Assembly (NCBI GenBank): GCA_963843745.1
Contig: CAWJLP010000007.1
Coordinates: 124,001 to 188,000 of the forward strand
Origin: Trebonia sp963843745
GTDB lineage: Bacteria; Actinomycetota; Actinomycetes; Streptosporangiales; Streptosporangiaceae
Direction of reading: 5' to 3'
DNA length: 64,000 nt
Shown here: positions 9,134 through 16,889 of the stretch, piece by piece
Layout of the letters: each line of letters starts with the position of its first letter
How positions within the stretch are numbered: the first letter of the stretch is position 1
The notes under the pieces: model-generated
The model's input: only the letters and a program-made list of their open reading frames with translations
Told to the model about the DNA's origin: nothing
Databases searched by the model: none
Program-made: the position numbers and the translations under genes

Positions 9134-9586
9134 GTGGCAGGCGTGACCGGATCGGGCATCATCGGCGCTGGTAAGGGCACGATCGTCGCGGCGCGGGGGA
9201 GCGTCATGGCGTTCAAGGCGATCGCCGCGCAGACCGGCGGGGATTTCTCGCTGATGGAGCGAACGGTCCCGCCGCGTGGCCGCCGCCCGCTGCCGCATCG
9301 CCATGTGAACTGCTCGGAGGCCTTCTGGGTGCTCGACGGGACGATCACGTTCGTGCTGGACGGCGTCGAGCAGCGGGGACGCCGGGACGACTTCCTGCTG
9401 GTGCCGCGGGGCGCGGCGCACACCTTCGGCAACGACGGCGACGAGCCCGCGCGGCTGCTTGTGCTGCACGCGCCCGCGATGGACGCCTACTTCGCCGAAC
9501 TCGACGCGCTCTGGGCCCGCGAGGCCCCGCCGTCCCCGGAGGAAGAGCGCGCCCTGATGTCCCGCTACGGCATGGAACCCGCCTGA
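9134..9586 (+). CDS. Cupin-domain protein
   Basis: A 150-residue single-cupin protein. The first cupin motif is visible as PLPHRHVNCSEAFWVLDGTITF (metal-ligand His pair and Glu). The second is the PRGAAHTFGNDGDEPAR stretch with its His. The C-terminus carries a short helix (MDAYFAELDALW) common in small-molecule-binding cupins of actinobacteria. The GTG start at 9134 directly abuts the fbiC stop, so it is likely co-transcribed with it. Its link to F420 is only positional; no specific reaction can be assigned. Confidence 0.85.
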   Translation: MAGVTGSGIIGAGKGTIVAARGSVMAFKAIAAQTGGDFSLMERTVPPRGRRPLPHRHVNCSEAFWVLDGTITFVLDGVEQRGRRDDFLLVPRGAAHTFGNDGDEPARLLVLHAPAMDAYFAELDALWAREAPPSPEEERALMSRYGMEPA

Positions 9587-9610
9587 CCGCCGCCCGCCGA
9601 ACCGCCCCCC

Positions 9611-9672
9611 AGCGCGCCAAGCCGCGCCCCGGCGCGCCAGGCCGCGCCCCCAGCGCGCCAGGCCGCGCCCCC
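9611..9672 (+). repeat. Minisatellite, three copies of about 21 bases
   Basis: Three tandem units of AGCGCGCCAGGCCGCGCCCC type occupy 9611-9630, 9631-9651 and 9652-9672. They lie directly after the cupin stop codon, in the gap between convergent genes, just before the palindrome array. They are not coding on either strand as far as I can see. Confidence 0.85.
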
Positions 9673-9689
9673 AACGTTCAAGCCGCCAA

Positions 9690-9776
9690 CGTGGTCGATG
9701 TGACATCGTCCACGCTCTTACGTGGTGGATGTGACATCGTCCACGCTCTTACGTGGTGGATGTGACATCGTCCACG
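9690..9776. repeat. Array of three 25-base palindromes with 31-base period
   Basis: Three copies begin at 9690, 9721 and 9752, exactly 31 bases apart. Each has outer arms CGTGG and CCACG, inner arms GATGT and ACATC, and a central GTGAC-type core. The spacer between copies is CTCTTA. The first copy is nearly a perfect palindrome; the later two differ at two positions per arm. The array sits between the convergent cupin and fbiB genes. A second array of the same family, with the same 31-base period, lies at 27153-27206. Possible roles are bidirectional termination, a protein-binding array or a mobile REP-like element. Confidence 0.9.
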
Positions 9777-9799
9777 TTCGGCTGGGCTGGGTCGATGCG

Positions 9800-11107
9800 T
9801 TAGCGAGTCAGGGTGAAGGCGGCGGGGTCGCGCGGGGGGCGCGGGGGCGGGCTGGCCGCCGGGTGGCCGACGGCGACCGCGCCCATCGGGCGCCAGCCGG
9901 CGGGCAGGTCGAGGGCCCGGGCGGCGACATCCTGGCAGAACAGCGCCGAGGAGATCCACGCCGAGCCCAGGTTCTCCACGGCCAGCGCGACGAGCAGGTT
10001 CTGCACCGCGGCGCCCATCGAGACGGTGAACATGTCCTGCTCGGCGCGCGAGCGCCGCTCGTCAGGGTAGGCGTGCGCGGCCGACGCCTGCAGGCAGGGG
10101 ATCACGATCAGCGGCGCGTTACGCAGCGGCAGGCCGCGCCTGGTGCGGCGGGCGATCTGGTCGTCGGTGAATCCGTCGCGGCGCAGGTCGGCTGTCCACG
10201 CGTCGAGCATGACGTCGAGCAGGGCGGTTCGGGCCGCCTCCGACGACACGATCACGAACCGCCAGGGCTCGCTGTGATGCGGCGCCGGGGCGGTCAGCGC
10301 GGCGGAGATGGCCCGTTCGACCGCGGCGATGTCGACAGGCTGGCCGGTGAACTCCCGGACCGTGCGGCGGGCCGGCAGCACGTCGGCGGCGCCGAGCCGG
10401 AACATGTCCTCGCTCGCGGGACGGACCAGCGCCCGCGCGCCCGGCCCGTCGGAATCGGTGACCAGCGCGGCGAGGCCGCGCACGATCGCGGCTGGTATCT
10501 GCAGCGCCTTGCCCTTGACCAGGTCCGCGGCGGCGGCGATCTCGTCGGCGACCGCGGCGACCGTGACCTCGAGGGTGTTGCCGAACGTGTCAGGCTCGCC
10601 CCGGTGGTCCAGCAGCGGCAGGACCCCGGCCGCCCCGATCGCCGAGTCGGTCTGGCCAGCGCGCCACGGCCTGCCCATCGTGTCGGTGACGATCACGCCC
10701 ACGGCCACCCCGAGCCTGGCGCGCAGCGCCTTGCGCAGCCGGCGAGCGGACTCGTCAGGGTCTTCGGGAAGCAGCACCACCGTGCCGGGGGCCGTGTTGG
10801 ACTCGTCCACCCCGGCGGCGGCGAGCACGAACCCGTGCCTGGTCTGCGCGATCGTCGTCTGGCCGCGCCTGGCCACCACCCGGACCGTCTCGGCGGCGAT
10901 CGCGTCCTCGCGGGTGGCGGAGACGACGCGGCCCTCAGCCTTGCTGACCACCTTCGAGGTGACCACCAGGATGTCGCCGGCCCGCAGGCCAGGACCGCCG
11001 TCGGCGAGCGCCGCGTCGACGATCAGCCGCGCAACGTCGTCTCCCGACGCGATCTCCGGTATCCCGGAGACACCGGAAATGCGTATCTCTGCCGGGCCGG
11101 CGGTCAT
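9800..11107 (-). CDS. fbiB: Coenzyme F420:L-glutamate ligase / dehydro-F420 reductase FbiB
   Basis: A 435-residue two-domain protein. The N-terminal half is the CofE-type F420-0:gamma-glutamyl ligase; segments such as GDILVVTSKVVSKAEGRVV, GFVLAAAGVDESN and VIVTDTMGRPWR are characteristic. The C-terminal half (from about residue 245, RRTVREFTGQPVD) is a nitroreductase-fold FMN domain, which in mycobacterial FbiB reduces dehydro-F420-0. The true start is ATG at 11107 (MTAGPAEIR). It overlaps the fbiA stop by four bases (ATGA), so the two genes are translationally coupled. A longer upstream extension of the frame is only an fbiA shadow. Confidence 0.96.
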   Translation of the reverse strand: MTAGPAEIRISGVSGIPEIASGDDVARLIVDAALADGGPGLRAGDILVVTSKVVSKAEGRVVSATREDAIAAETVRVVARRGQTTIAQTRHGFVLAAAGVDESNTAPGTVVLLPEDPDESARRLRKALRARLGVAVGVIVTDTMGRPWRAGQTDSAIGAAGVLPLLDHRGEPDTFGNTLEVTVAAVADEIAAAADLVKGKALQIPAAIVRGLAALVTDSDGPGARALVRPASEDMFRLGAADVLPARRTVREFTGQPVDIAAVERAISAALTAPAPHHSEPWRFVIVSSEAARTALLDVMLDAWTADLRRDGFTDDQIARRTRRGLPLRNAPLIVIPCLQASAAHAYPDERRSRAEQDMFTVSMGAAVQNLLVALAVENLGSAWISSALFCQDVAARALDLPAGWRPMGAVAVGHPAASPPPRPPRDPAAFTLTR

Positions 11108-12042
11108 CGCTTCAGCTCCAGCGCCAGGTCGATCGCGCCCTGTGCGATGACCGCGGCCGAGGGCAGGTCGCGCATGTACAGCGGCAGCGCGCGTACCGCG
11201 ATGCCGGCCAGCGCCGGGTCGTCGGCCGCCGCCTTGTCCTGCTCGTCGACCAGCCAGCCGTCGATGAGGTCCGCGCCGTAGTGCGCGGCGACCGCGGCGG
11301 CGGAGGTCTGCACGCCGATCGTGGCCAGGCAGACGTCGGCCATCCCGCGGACCGGGGCGCTGCCGATGATCCCGGAGACGCCGACCACGGTCTGCGATTC
11401 GACGGCTTCCCTGATGCCGGGCACGGCCAGGATCGGGCCGATGCTGACGACCGGGTTGGACGGCGGGAAGAGCACGAAGTCCGCGCCGGCGATCGCCTCC
11501 ACCACGCCAGGCGCGGGCGAGGCTTCCGCGGCGCCCACCGGAACGATCGCCTCCGCGGGGGCCGGGGCGTGCAGCCGGACCCACCACTCCTGGAAATGGA
11601 TCACCGAGTCCTTGAGGACCACATGGGTTTCGACCGTGTCGTCAGACATCGGCAGCAGGCGGACGCCGGGCTGCCAGCGTTCGCACAGCACCCTGGTGAC
11701 CTCCGACAGTGGCTCGCCCGCCGCGAGCAGCTGGGTCCGCACGATGTGCGTCGCGAAGTCGCGGTCGCCGAGCGTGAACCACGACGGGCCCGCACCGTAC
11801 GCCCTGAGCTCGTCGCGGATGGTGAACGTCTCGTCCGCGCGGCCCCATCCCTGCTCCTCGCTGATGCCGCCGCCGAGGGTGTACATGACCGTGTCCAGGT
11901 CCGGGCACACGCGCAGGCCGAACAGGGTGATGTCGTCACCGGTATTGCCGATGACGGTGATCTGAGCGCCCGGGGCAGCCGCCTTCAGGCCGCGCAGGAA
12001 GCGCGCTGCGCCGACGCCGCCGGCGAGGACGGTAATCCGCAT
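11104..12042 (-). CDS. fbiA: 2-phospho-L-lactate (phosphoenolpyruvate) transferase FbiA/CofD
   Basis: A 312-residue transferase that joins FO to the activated phospho-lactate/PEP-guanosine intermediate to give (dehydro-)F420-0. The N-terminal MRITVLAGGVGAARFLRGL is the family signature. Internal hallmarks include TVIGNTGDD, the CPDLDTVMYTLGG metal region and FVLFPPSNPVVSIGPILA. The ATG at 12042 starts the conserved N-terminus; 36 further in-frame residues upstream are not conserved in character. It is the first gene of the fbiA-fbiB operon, divergent from whiB across a 306-base promoter region. Confidence 0.96.
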   Translation of the reverse strand: MRITVLAGGVGAARFLRGLKAAAPGAQITVIGNTGDDITLFGLRVCPDLDTVMYTLGGGISEEQGWGRADETFTIRDELRAYGAGPSWFTLGDRDFATHIVRTQLLAAGEPLSEVTRVLCERWQPGVRLLPMSDDTVETHVVLKDSVIHFQEWWVRLHAPAPAEAIVPVGAAEASPAPGVVEAIAGADFVLFPPSNPVVSIGPILAVPGIREAVESQTVVGVSGIIGSAPVRGMADVCLATIGVQTSAAAVAAHYGADLIDGWLVDEQDKAAADDPALAGIAVRALPLYMRDLPSAAVIAQGAIDLALELKR

Positions 12043-12213
12043 GCGGACAGTGTCGCAGGTCCGTGAGCGGGCCGTGGCGCGCGGGGGGCTGCCCTCGGTC
12101 CGCGAATCGGCAGTGGGCATTGAGCACGTATGGTCACCATATGTACTCATTGATCACGAATAGTGATTTCTGGGCCGCTTCAGGCGATTTTTGCGGACTT
12201 AACCCCGCAACTT

Positions 12214-12247
12214 AGCGAAGAAAGTAGTCAATACCACCTTCTTCGCT
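12214..12247. promoter_or_regulatory. 9-base inverted repeat upstream of whiB
   Basis: Perfect 9-base arms AGCGAAGAA (12214-12222) and TTCTTCGCT (12239-12247) are separated by 16 bases. The right arm ends at the first base of the proposed whiB -35 element. This suits an activator or repressor operator for whiB, or for the divergent fbiA promoter. The identity of a binding protein is not evident. Confidence 0.5.
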
Positions 12248-12276
12248 TGACGTGAAGCAAGACACGCGGGTGTAAT
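12247..12276 (+). promoter_or_regulatory. Probable sigma-70/HrdB-type promoter of whiB
   Basis: TTGACG (12247-12252) and TGTAAT (12271-12276) are separated by 18 bases, a close match to the housekeeping actinobacterial consensus in an otherwise GC-rich stretch. Transcription would begin near 12283, giving a 5-prime leader of about 65 bases before the whiB start. Confidence 0.6.
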
Positions 12277-12348
12277 TTCATTGGTGTGATTCTTGCCGCC
12301 ACGGGTAGGTGGCGAGCATCAGGGGGCTCCTAGAGGGGAGGATGCGCT

Positions 12349-12624
12349 TTGACTGAGGTCATCGTCCCGCTAGCGCACGTCGTCGTCCGTCCGGAAGATG
12401 TCGAGGACCTGGGCTGGCAGGAACGTGCGCTCTGCGCGCAGACGGATCCGGAGGCGTTCTTTCCTGAGAAGGGCGGTTCCACCCGGGAGGCCAAGCGGGT
12501 CTGCCGGAGTTGCGAGGTACGCGCCGAGTGTCTTGAGTACGCACTAGAGAACGATGAGCGCTTCGGAATCTGGGGCGGATTGTCCGAGCGTGAGCGTCGC
12601 CGGATCAAACGCCAGGTTGGCTAG
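12349..12624 (+). CDS. whiB: WhiB-type Fe-S transcription regulator (WhiB/WhiB2 orthologue)
   Basis: A 91-residue WhiB-like protein. Four cysteines bind a 4Fe-4S cluster: one in ALCAQTD, then the CRSC pair and the C of ECLEYAL, in the C-x2-C-x5-C spacing. The GIWGGLSERERRR turn and basic tail are the sigma-factor and DNA-contacting part. The sequence WQERALCAQTDPEAFFPEKG is nearly that of Streptomyces WhiB and mycobacterial WhiB2, which control septation in sporulation and growth. The start is TTG at 12349 with GGGGAGGA upstream; an ATG at 12342 is out of frame. Divergence from fbiA and the following GT2 gene match the actinomycete arrangement. Confidence 0.93.
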   Translation: MTEVIVPLAHVVVRPEDVEDLGWQERALCAQTDPEAFFPEKGGSTREAKRVCRSCEVRAECLEYALENDERFGIWGGLSERERRRIKRQVG

Positions 12625-12752
12625 CGCCAGCGTTCCCCCACTTGCGGACATCTGGCCGTAATCCAGACGTGAACGCGCACAGGCTTGTATTGTTCACGCT
12701 GTCCCCGGGGGGTGGCTGATCACCATACTGGCTGTCGCTCCGGGGGACGGCC

Positions 12753-15700
12753 GTGATCGACCAACGAGTGCTGGACGTCTTGTCACCTATCCCGCAGCAG
12801 ACCCGGCATACCGTCACCGCGATAGTCGTCGCGCACGACGGTGCCCGCTTGCTGCCCGGGCTTGTGCAGGCGCTGCGAGCGCAAACCTATCCGGTCGAGC
12901 GAGTCGTGGGGGTCGACACCGGGAGCCGTGACCGCAGCGGGGCCGAGCTGGCCGAGCTGATCGGGCAAGACGCGGTGTTCGGGATGGACAGGAGCACCGG
13001 CTACGGCGAGGCCGTCGCGGTCGCCCTGCGGCACAGCGCGGCCCGGCGCACCGCGCGAACCGACCCGAACCTGAAGCGCGTCGAGTGGATCTGGCTGCTG
13101 CACGACGACTGCGAGCCGGCCCCCGAGACGCTCGAGCGGCTGCTGCGGGCGGCGAGCCGGGACCGCTCGGTGGTGATACTCGGGCCCAAGGTGCTGGACG
13201 GGCAGGACCGTCGCGTGCTGCGCGAGGTCGGCGTCTCAATCGACCGGGCCGGCCGCCGCGTCACCGGGATCGAGCCGGGTGAGATCGACCAGGGCCAGCA
13301 CGATCACAACCGCGCCGTGCTCGCGGTCGGGTCTGCCGGCATGCTGGTCAGGCGGGACGCCTGGGACAGCCTCGGCGGGTTCGACACCGCGCTCAAGCTG
13401 TTCCGCGACGATGTGGACTTCTGCTGGCGGGCGCAGGGCGCCGGCTACCGCGTGCAGGTCGTCACCGACGCCGTGCTGTACCACCGCGAACTGTCCGCCA
13501 GGCGGCGCAGGGACACCGCGAACGGCCAGCCGCGCCGCCTGCGCCAGCTGGACCGGCGCAACGCACTTTACGTGCTCGCCGTGAACCTGCCGCTGCTGAC
13601 CATGCTCCGCGTCATGACCGGGTGCGTGGCCGGGTCGCTGGTGCGGGCGGCCTACTTCCTGATCACCAAGCAACTCGACTTGGCCGCCGCGCAGCTCTAC
13701 GGGGTGGCGGGGCTTTTCGGCAGCCCCTTGCGGCTGTGGCGAGGCAGGAAACAGCGGGCCGCGTGGCGCAGGGAGGGCTACTCGGCGGTGCGCACGTTCA
13801 TCCCGCCGGGCCGCACGCTCTCCCACCTCGCGGAGGACATCGCGGGGCTGATATCCAGCGGCCCGCCGCAGGCCTCAGGCGGCATGCACCAGGCTGCTTC
13901 TGAAGAGCCGGAAGACGAGCAGTTCGTCGACACGCAATCCGTCGCCCGCCGGATCATCGCCAGCCCCGGCGTCCAGCTCTTCGTCGCGCTCACCGTCATC
14001 GCGCTGGTCGCCGAGCGCAGGCTGCTTGGCACGAGCCCGCTCGGCGGCGGCGCGCTGGTGCCCGCGTGGGGCTCGGCTTCCCGGCTGTGGGCGGAGTACC
14101 TGGCTGGCTTCCACGCGGTCGGCGTAGGCTCGACCGCTTCCGCGCCGCCGTACCTGGCGGTCGTGGCCGCGCTGGCCACCGTGCTCGGCGGCCAGGCATG
14201 GCTCGCGGTCGACGTCCTGCTGCTCGGCTGCGTGCCGCTTGCCGGGATAACCGCGTACCTGGCCACCCGGCGGCTGGTCACGGCGACAGCCGCCCGGGTG
14301 TGGCTGGCGGCGGCCTATGCGCTGCTCCCCGTCGCGACCGGAGCAGTCGCCGCGGGCCGGCTCGGCACCGCGTTCGCCTTCGCGATCCTGCCGCTGATCG
14401 GGGTGAACGCGGCCAAGATGGTGACCGCCCCGCCGCGCCAGGCGCGCCGCGCCGCGTGGGCGACAGGGCTGCTCATAGGGCTGGGCGCCGCGTTCGCGCC
14501 GCTGCTGTGGCCGCTCGGCGTGCTTGGCGCCGTCTTCGTGCTCGCCGTCAAGCGCGGGCTGTCGCCAGTGGACCGGCTCAACGCCGCCATCGTAGTGGTC
14601 GCGCCCTTCCTGATCTTGTTCCCGTGGTCGCTGCACCTGCTCACCACGCCCGCGGCGTTCCTGACAGAGGCGGGGGTCCAGTCGCCAGGACTCACTTCGC
14701 CCGCCCTCGGTCCGTCCGCGCTCCTTCTGCTCAGTCCCGGCGGACCGGGGCTGCCGCCGGTCTGGGTCACCATCGGGCTCGGGCTCGCCGTCGTCGCCGC
14801 GCTGCTCCCGCACCGGCGCAGCGAGGTGACCGTGGCCGGATGGTGCGTCACGGTCGTCGGCCTGATCGTTGCGATAGCGGTGAGCAGGATCACCGTCACC
14901 CCCGTCGGCGGCGGGGCGCCTGCGAAGGGCTGGCCCGGCGTTGCCATGGCGGTCGCTGCGGTCGGCCTGCTGGTCGCCGCGGCACCCGCGGCACAGTGGC
15001 TCGCGGAGACGGCTTCCCGCCGGTCCGGCGCCGCCGGCGGGGCGCGGAGGCTCCTCGCGGGCGTCGCGCTCGCCGCGGCTGCTTCCGCGCCGGTACTCGT
15101 CGCGGTCTACTGGGTGACCGACGGTGTCCGCGGCCCGATCGGCAGCGTCACCACCCCGCTGCTTCCCGCCTTCGTGTCCGCGTCGTCGTCCTCCGGCGGC
15201 CAGTACCGGACGCTGGTGCTGCGTCCGGCGGGCGCTTCGCTCACTTACACGCTCGTCAGGCAGAGCGACCCGACCCTCGGCGAGCCGGAGCTGACCGCCA
15301 CGGCGCCCGCGGCGGCGGCACTGGACCGGCAGGTGGCTGCCCTGGGCGCGCCGCAAGGTGCGGACGCCGGCGATCCCGGACTCGTGCTCGGCGACTTCGG
15401 CATCAAATGGGTCTTGCTGCCTGGCCCGGTCAGCCAGGCCCTGTCCCAGCGGCTCGACGCGTCGGTCGGCCTGGTGCCGGTCAGCAAGGCGCCGGCGTAC
15501 GACCTGTGGCAGGTGGCGGGTCCCGTGGCCAAGGTCCGGGTAGTCGCCAAAGACGGAACCGTCACGCCGCTGGCGGCGCAGCCGGTGGGCATGACCGCGG
15601 TGAGCGCGCCGGCCGCGGGCGGCACGCTGGTGCTCGCCGAGCCGTACGGCGGGTGGACCGCCACGCTCGGCGGCACCGAGCTGAAGCCGCTGCCCGCTCC

Positions 15701-16889
15701 GGTCAACGGCTGGGCGCAAGGGTTCACGCTGCCGCCCGGTGGCGGCCAGCTGGTGATCACCAGGAACGACCTGGCCCGTAACGTGAGCCTGATCGCTGAA
15801 CTCGTGGCGGTACTCGCTATCTGCGTGCTCGCGCTGCCTGGCAAGCGCGCCGACCCGGCCGAGGAGGCCGCGGCGCTGGCCGCGCTGCGCGACGCGCAGC
15901 ACGGCAGGCGCGCCGCCCGTACCGCCAGGGGATCCAGGGTGGCCGGGCGCCCTGGGCTGCCAGGGCTTCCCGGCCGCGCGCGGCTGTCCCGGCTGTCCGG
16001 TCGGCTCGAGCAATCCGGCCACCAGGCGGCGCGGACCGGGCGAGCTGCCGCGGAACGCGCCGGGCTCGGCGCGTTCCGCGGGCGTGCCACGGCTCAGGAC
16101 ACCGACCCGGTGGACCTCGTGACCACGGGCTCGGGAGTCGGCGTGCTCGATGACACGGACGCGGACGAGCCGGACTACACCGAGGAGCGGGACCAGGCTG
16201 GCCAGCGCGACCCGTGGGAAACGGGCCCGCAGCAGGCCGAGCCCTGGGAGACCAGTCCGCACGCCCGGATGTCGCCGACGGGCCCGCAGCAGGCCGCGCC
16301 GTGGGAAACGGGCCCGCACCCGCGGACGTCGGCGACCGGCCCGCAGCAGGCCGCCCCGTGGGAAACCGGCTCGCAGCCAGCCGCCCCGTGGGAAACCGGC
16401 TCGCAGCCGCGGATGTCGCCGACGGGCCCGCAGCAGGCCGCCCCATGGGAGACCGGCTCGCAGCCGCGGATGTCGCCGACGGGCCCGCAGCAGGCCGCCC
16501 CATGGGAGACCGGCCCGCACCCGCGGACGTCGCCGACCGGCCCGCACCCGCGAGTGTCGCCGACCGGCCCGCAGCCCGCGACCGGGCCGTGGGACGCCGG
16601 CGACGCGGGCCAGCCGCCCGACGAGGCCGAGGCACCCGGCTGGGACGAGGCACCAGGCGGGGACGAGGCACCCGGCGGGGACGAGACCGTTGGCTGGGAA
16701 GAGGAGCCTCACTGGGAAGAGACGCCGGAGTGGCGTGACGACCCGCCCCCGCGGGACGAGCCCGCGCGGCCGGCGGAACGGCACTCGCACCGTGCGCGCC
16801 ACGGCCGCCCGGGGCGCCAGGGGCGCCCGGGGCGCCAGGGGCGCAGGTGGGGCGCCGGTAACCAGCGGGGTTCGGACGGAGGCTCGTGA
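12753..16889 (+). CDS. Very large GT2 glycosyltransferase / polytopic membrane protein with disordered repeat tail
   Basis: This 1378-residue protein has three parts. Residues about 14-280 form a GT2 glycosyltransferase domain: TVTAIVVAHDGARLLPGL at the start, the DxD-like LHDDCEPAP, and RDDVDFCWRA with its acceptor-side acidic residues. Residues about 400-1040 hold roughly a dozen hydrophobic segments interrupted by an extracytoplasmic stretch. Residues about 1085-1378 are low-complexity and charged, with tandem Pro/Gln/Trp repeats followed by an acidic Trp-rich stretch. The gene follows whiB, as in other actinomycetes. It probably adds or exports a cell-envelope glycan, but acceptor and sugar are unknown. 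The GTG start is at 12753, and the stop overlaps the next gene. Confidence 0.85.
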   Translation: MIDQRVLDVLSPIPQQTRHTVTAIVVAHDGARLLPGLVQALRAQTYPVERVVGVDTGSRDRSGAELAELIGQDAVFGMDRSTGYGEAVAVALRHSAARRTARTDPNLKRVEWIWLLHDDCEPAPETLERLLRAASRDRSVVILGPKVLDGQDRRVLREVGVSIDRAGRRVTGIEPGEIDQGQHDHNRAVLAVGSAGMLVRRDAWDSLGGFDTALKLFRDDVDFCWRAQGAGYRVQVVTDAVLYHRELSARRRRDTANGQPRRLRQLDRRNALYVLAVNLPLLTMLRVMTGCVAGSLVRAAYFLITKQLDLAAAQLYGVAGLFGSPLRLWRGRKQRAAWRREGYSAVRTFIPPGRTLSHLAEDIAGLISSGPPQASGGMHQAASEEPEDEQFVDTQSVARRIIASPGVQLFVALTVIALVAERRLLGTSPLGGGALVPAWGSASRLWAEYLAGFHAVGVGSTASAPPYLAVVAALATVLGGQAWLAVDVLLLGCVPLAGITAYLATRRLVTATAARVWLAAAYALLPVATGAVAAGRLGTAFAFAILPLIGVNAAKMVTAPPRQARRAAWATGLLIGLGAAFAPLLWPLGVLGAVFVLAVKRGLSPVDRLNAAIVVVAPFLILFPWSLHLLTTPAAFLTEAGVQSPGLTSPALGPSALLLLSPGGPGLPPVWVTIGLGLAVVAALLPHRRSEVTVAGWCVTVVGLIVAIAVSRITVTPVGGGAPAKGWPGVAMAVAAVGLLVAAAPAAQWLAETASRRSGAAGGARRLLAGVALAAAASAPVLVAVYWVTDGVRGPIGSVTTPLLPAFVSASSSSGGQYRTLVLRPAGASLTYTLVRQSDPTLGEPELTATAPAAAALDRQVAALGAPQGADAGDPGLVLGDFGIKWVLLPGPVSQALSQRLDASVGLVPVSKAPAYDLWQVAGPVAKVRVVAKDGTVTPLAAQPVGMTAVSAPAAGGTLVLAEPYGGWTATLGGTELKPLPAPVNGWAQGFTLPPGGGQLVITRNDLARNVSLIAELVAVLAICVLALPGKRADPAEEAAALAALRDAQHGRRAARTARGSRVAGRPGLPGLPGRARLSRLSGRLEQSGHQAARTGRAAAERAGLGAFRGRATAQDTDPVDLVTTGSGVGVLDDTDADEPDYTEERDQAGQRDPWETGPQQAEPWETSPHARMSPTGPQQAAPWETGPHPRTSATGPQQAAPWETGSQPAAPWETGSQPRMSPTGPQQAAPWETGSQPRMSPTGPQQAAPWETGPHPRTSPTGPHPRVSPTGPQPATGPWDAGDAGQPPDEAEAPGWDEAPGGDEAPGGDETVGWEEEPHWEETPEWRDDPPPRDEPARPAERHSHRARHGRPGRQGRPGRQGRRWGAGNQRGSDGGS
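16218..16590 (+). repeat. In-frame tandem repeats in the GT2 protein tail
   Basis: About six imperfect copies of a unit encoding GPQQAAPWETGSQPRMSPT (19 residues, 57 bases), mixed with shorter units such as GSQPAAPWET. The DNA copies are more alike than protein selection alone would require, which suggests recent expansion. The encoded segment is predicted to be disordered and probably extends from the membrane. Confidence 0.8.

Noticed and set aside
13875..16802. A 975-codon minus-strand open frame opposite the GT2 gene
   Set aside because: It is the antisense shadow of a high-GC gene: Arg/Gly/His-rich, without domains. The plus strand encodes a clear glycosyltransferase with coupled downstream gene.
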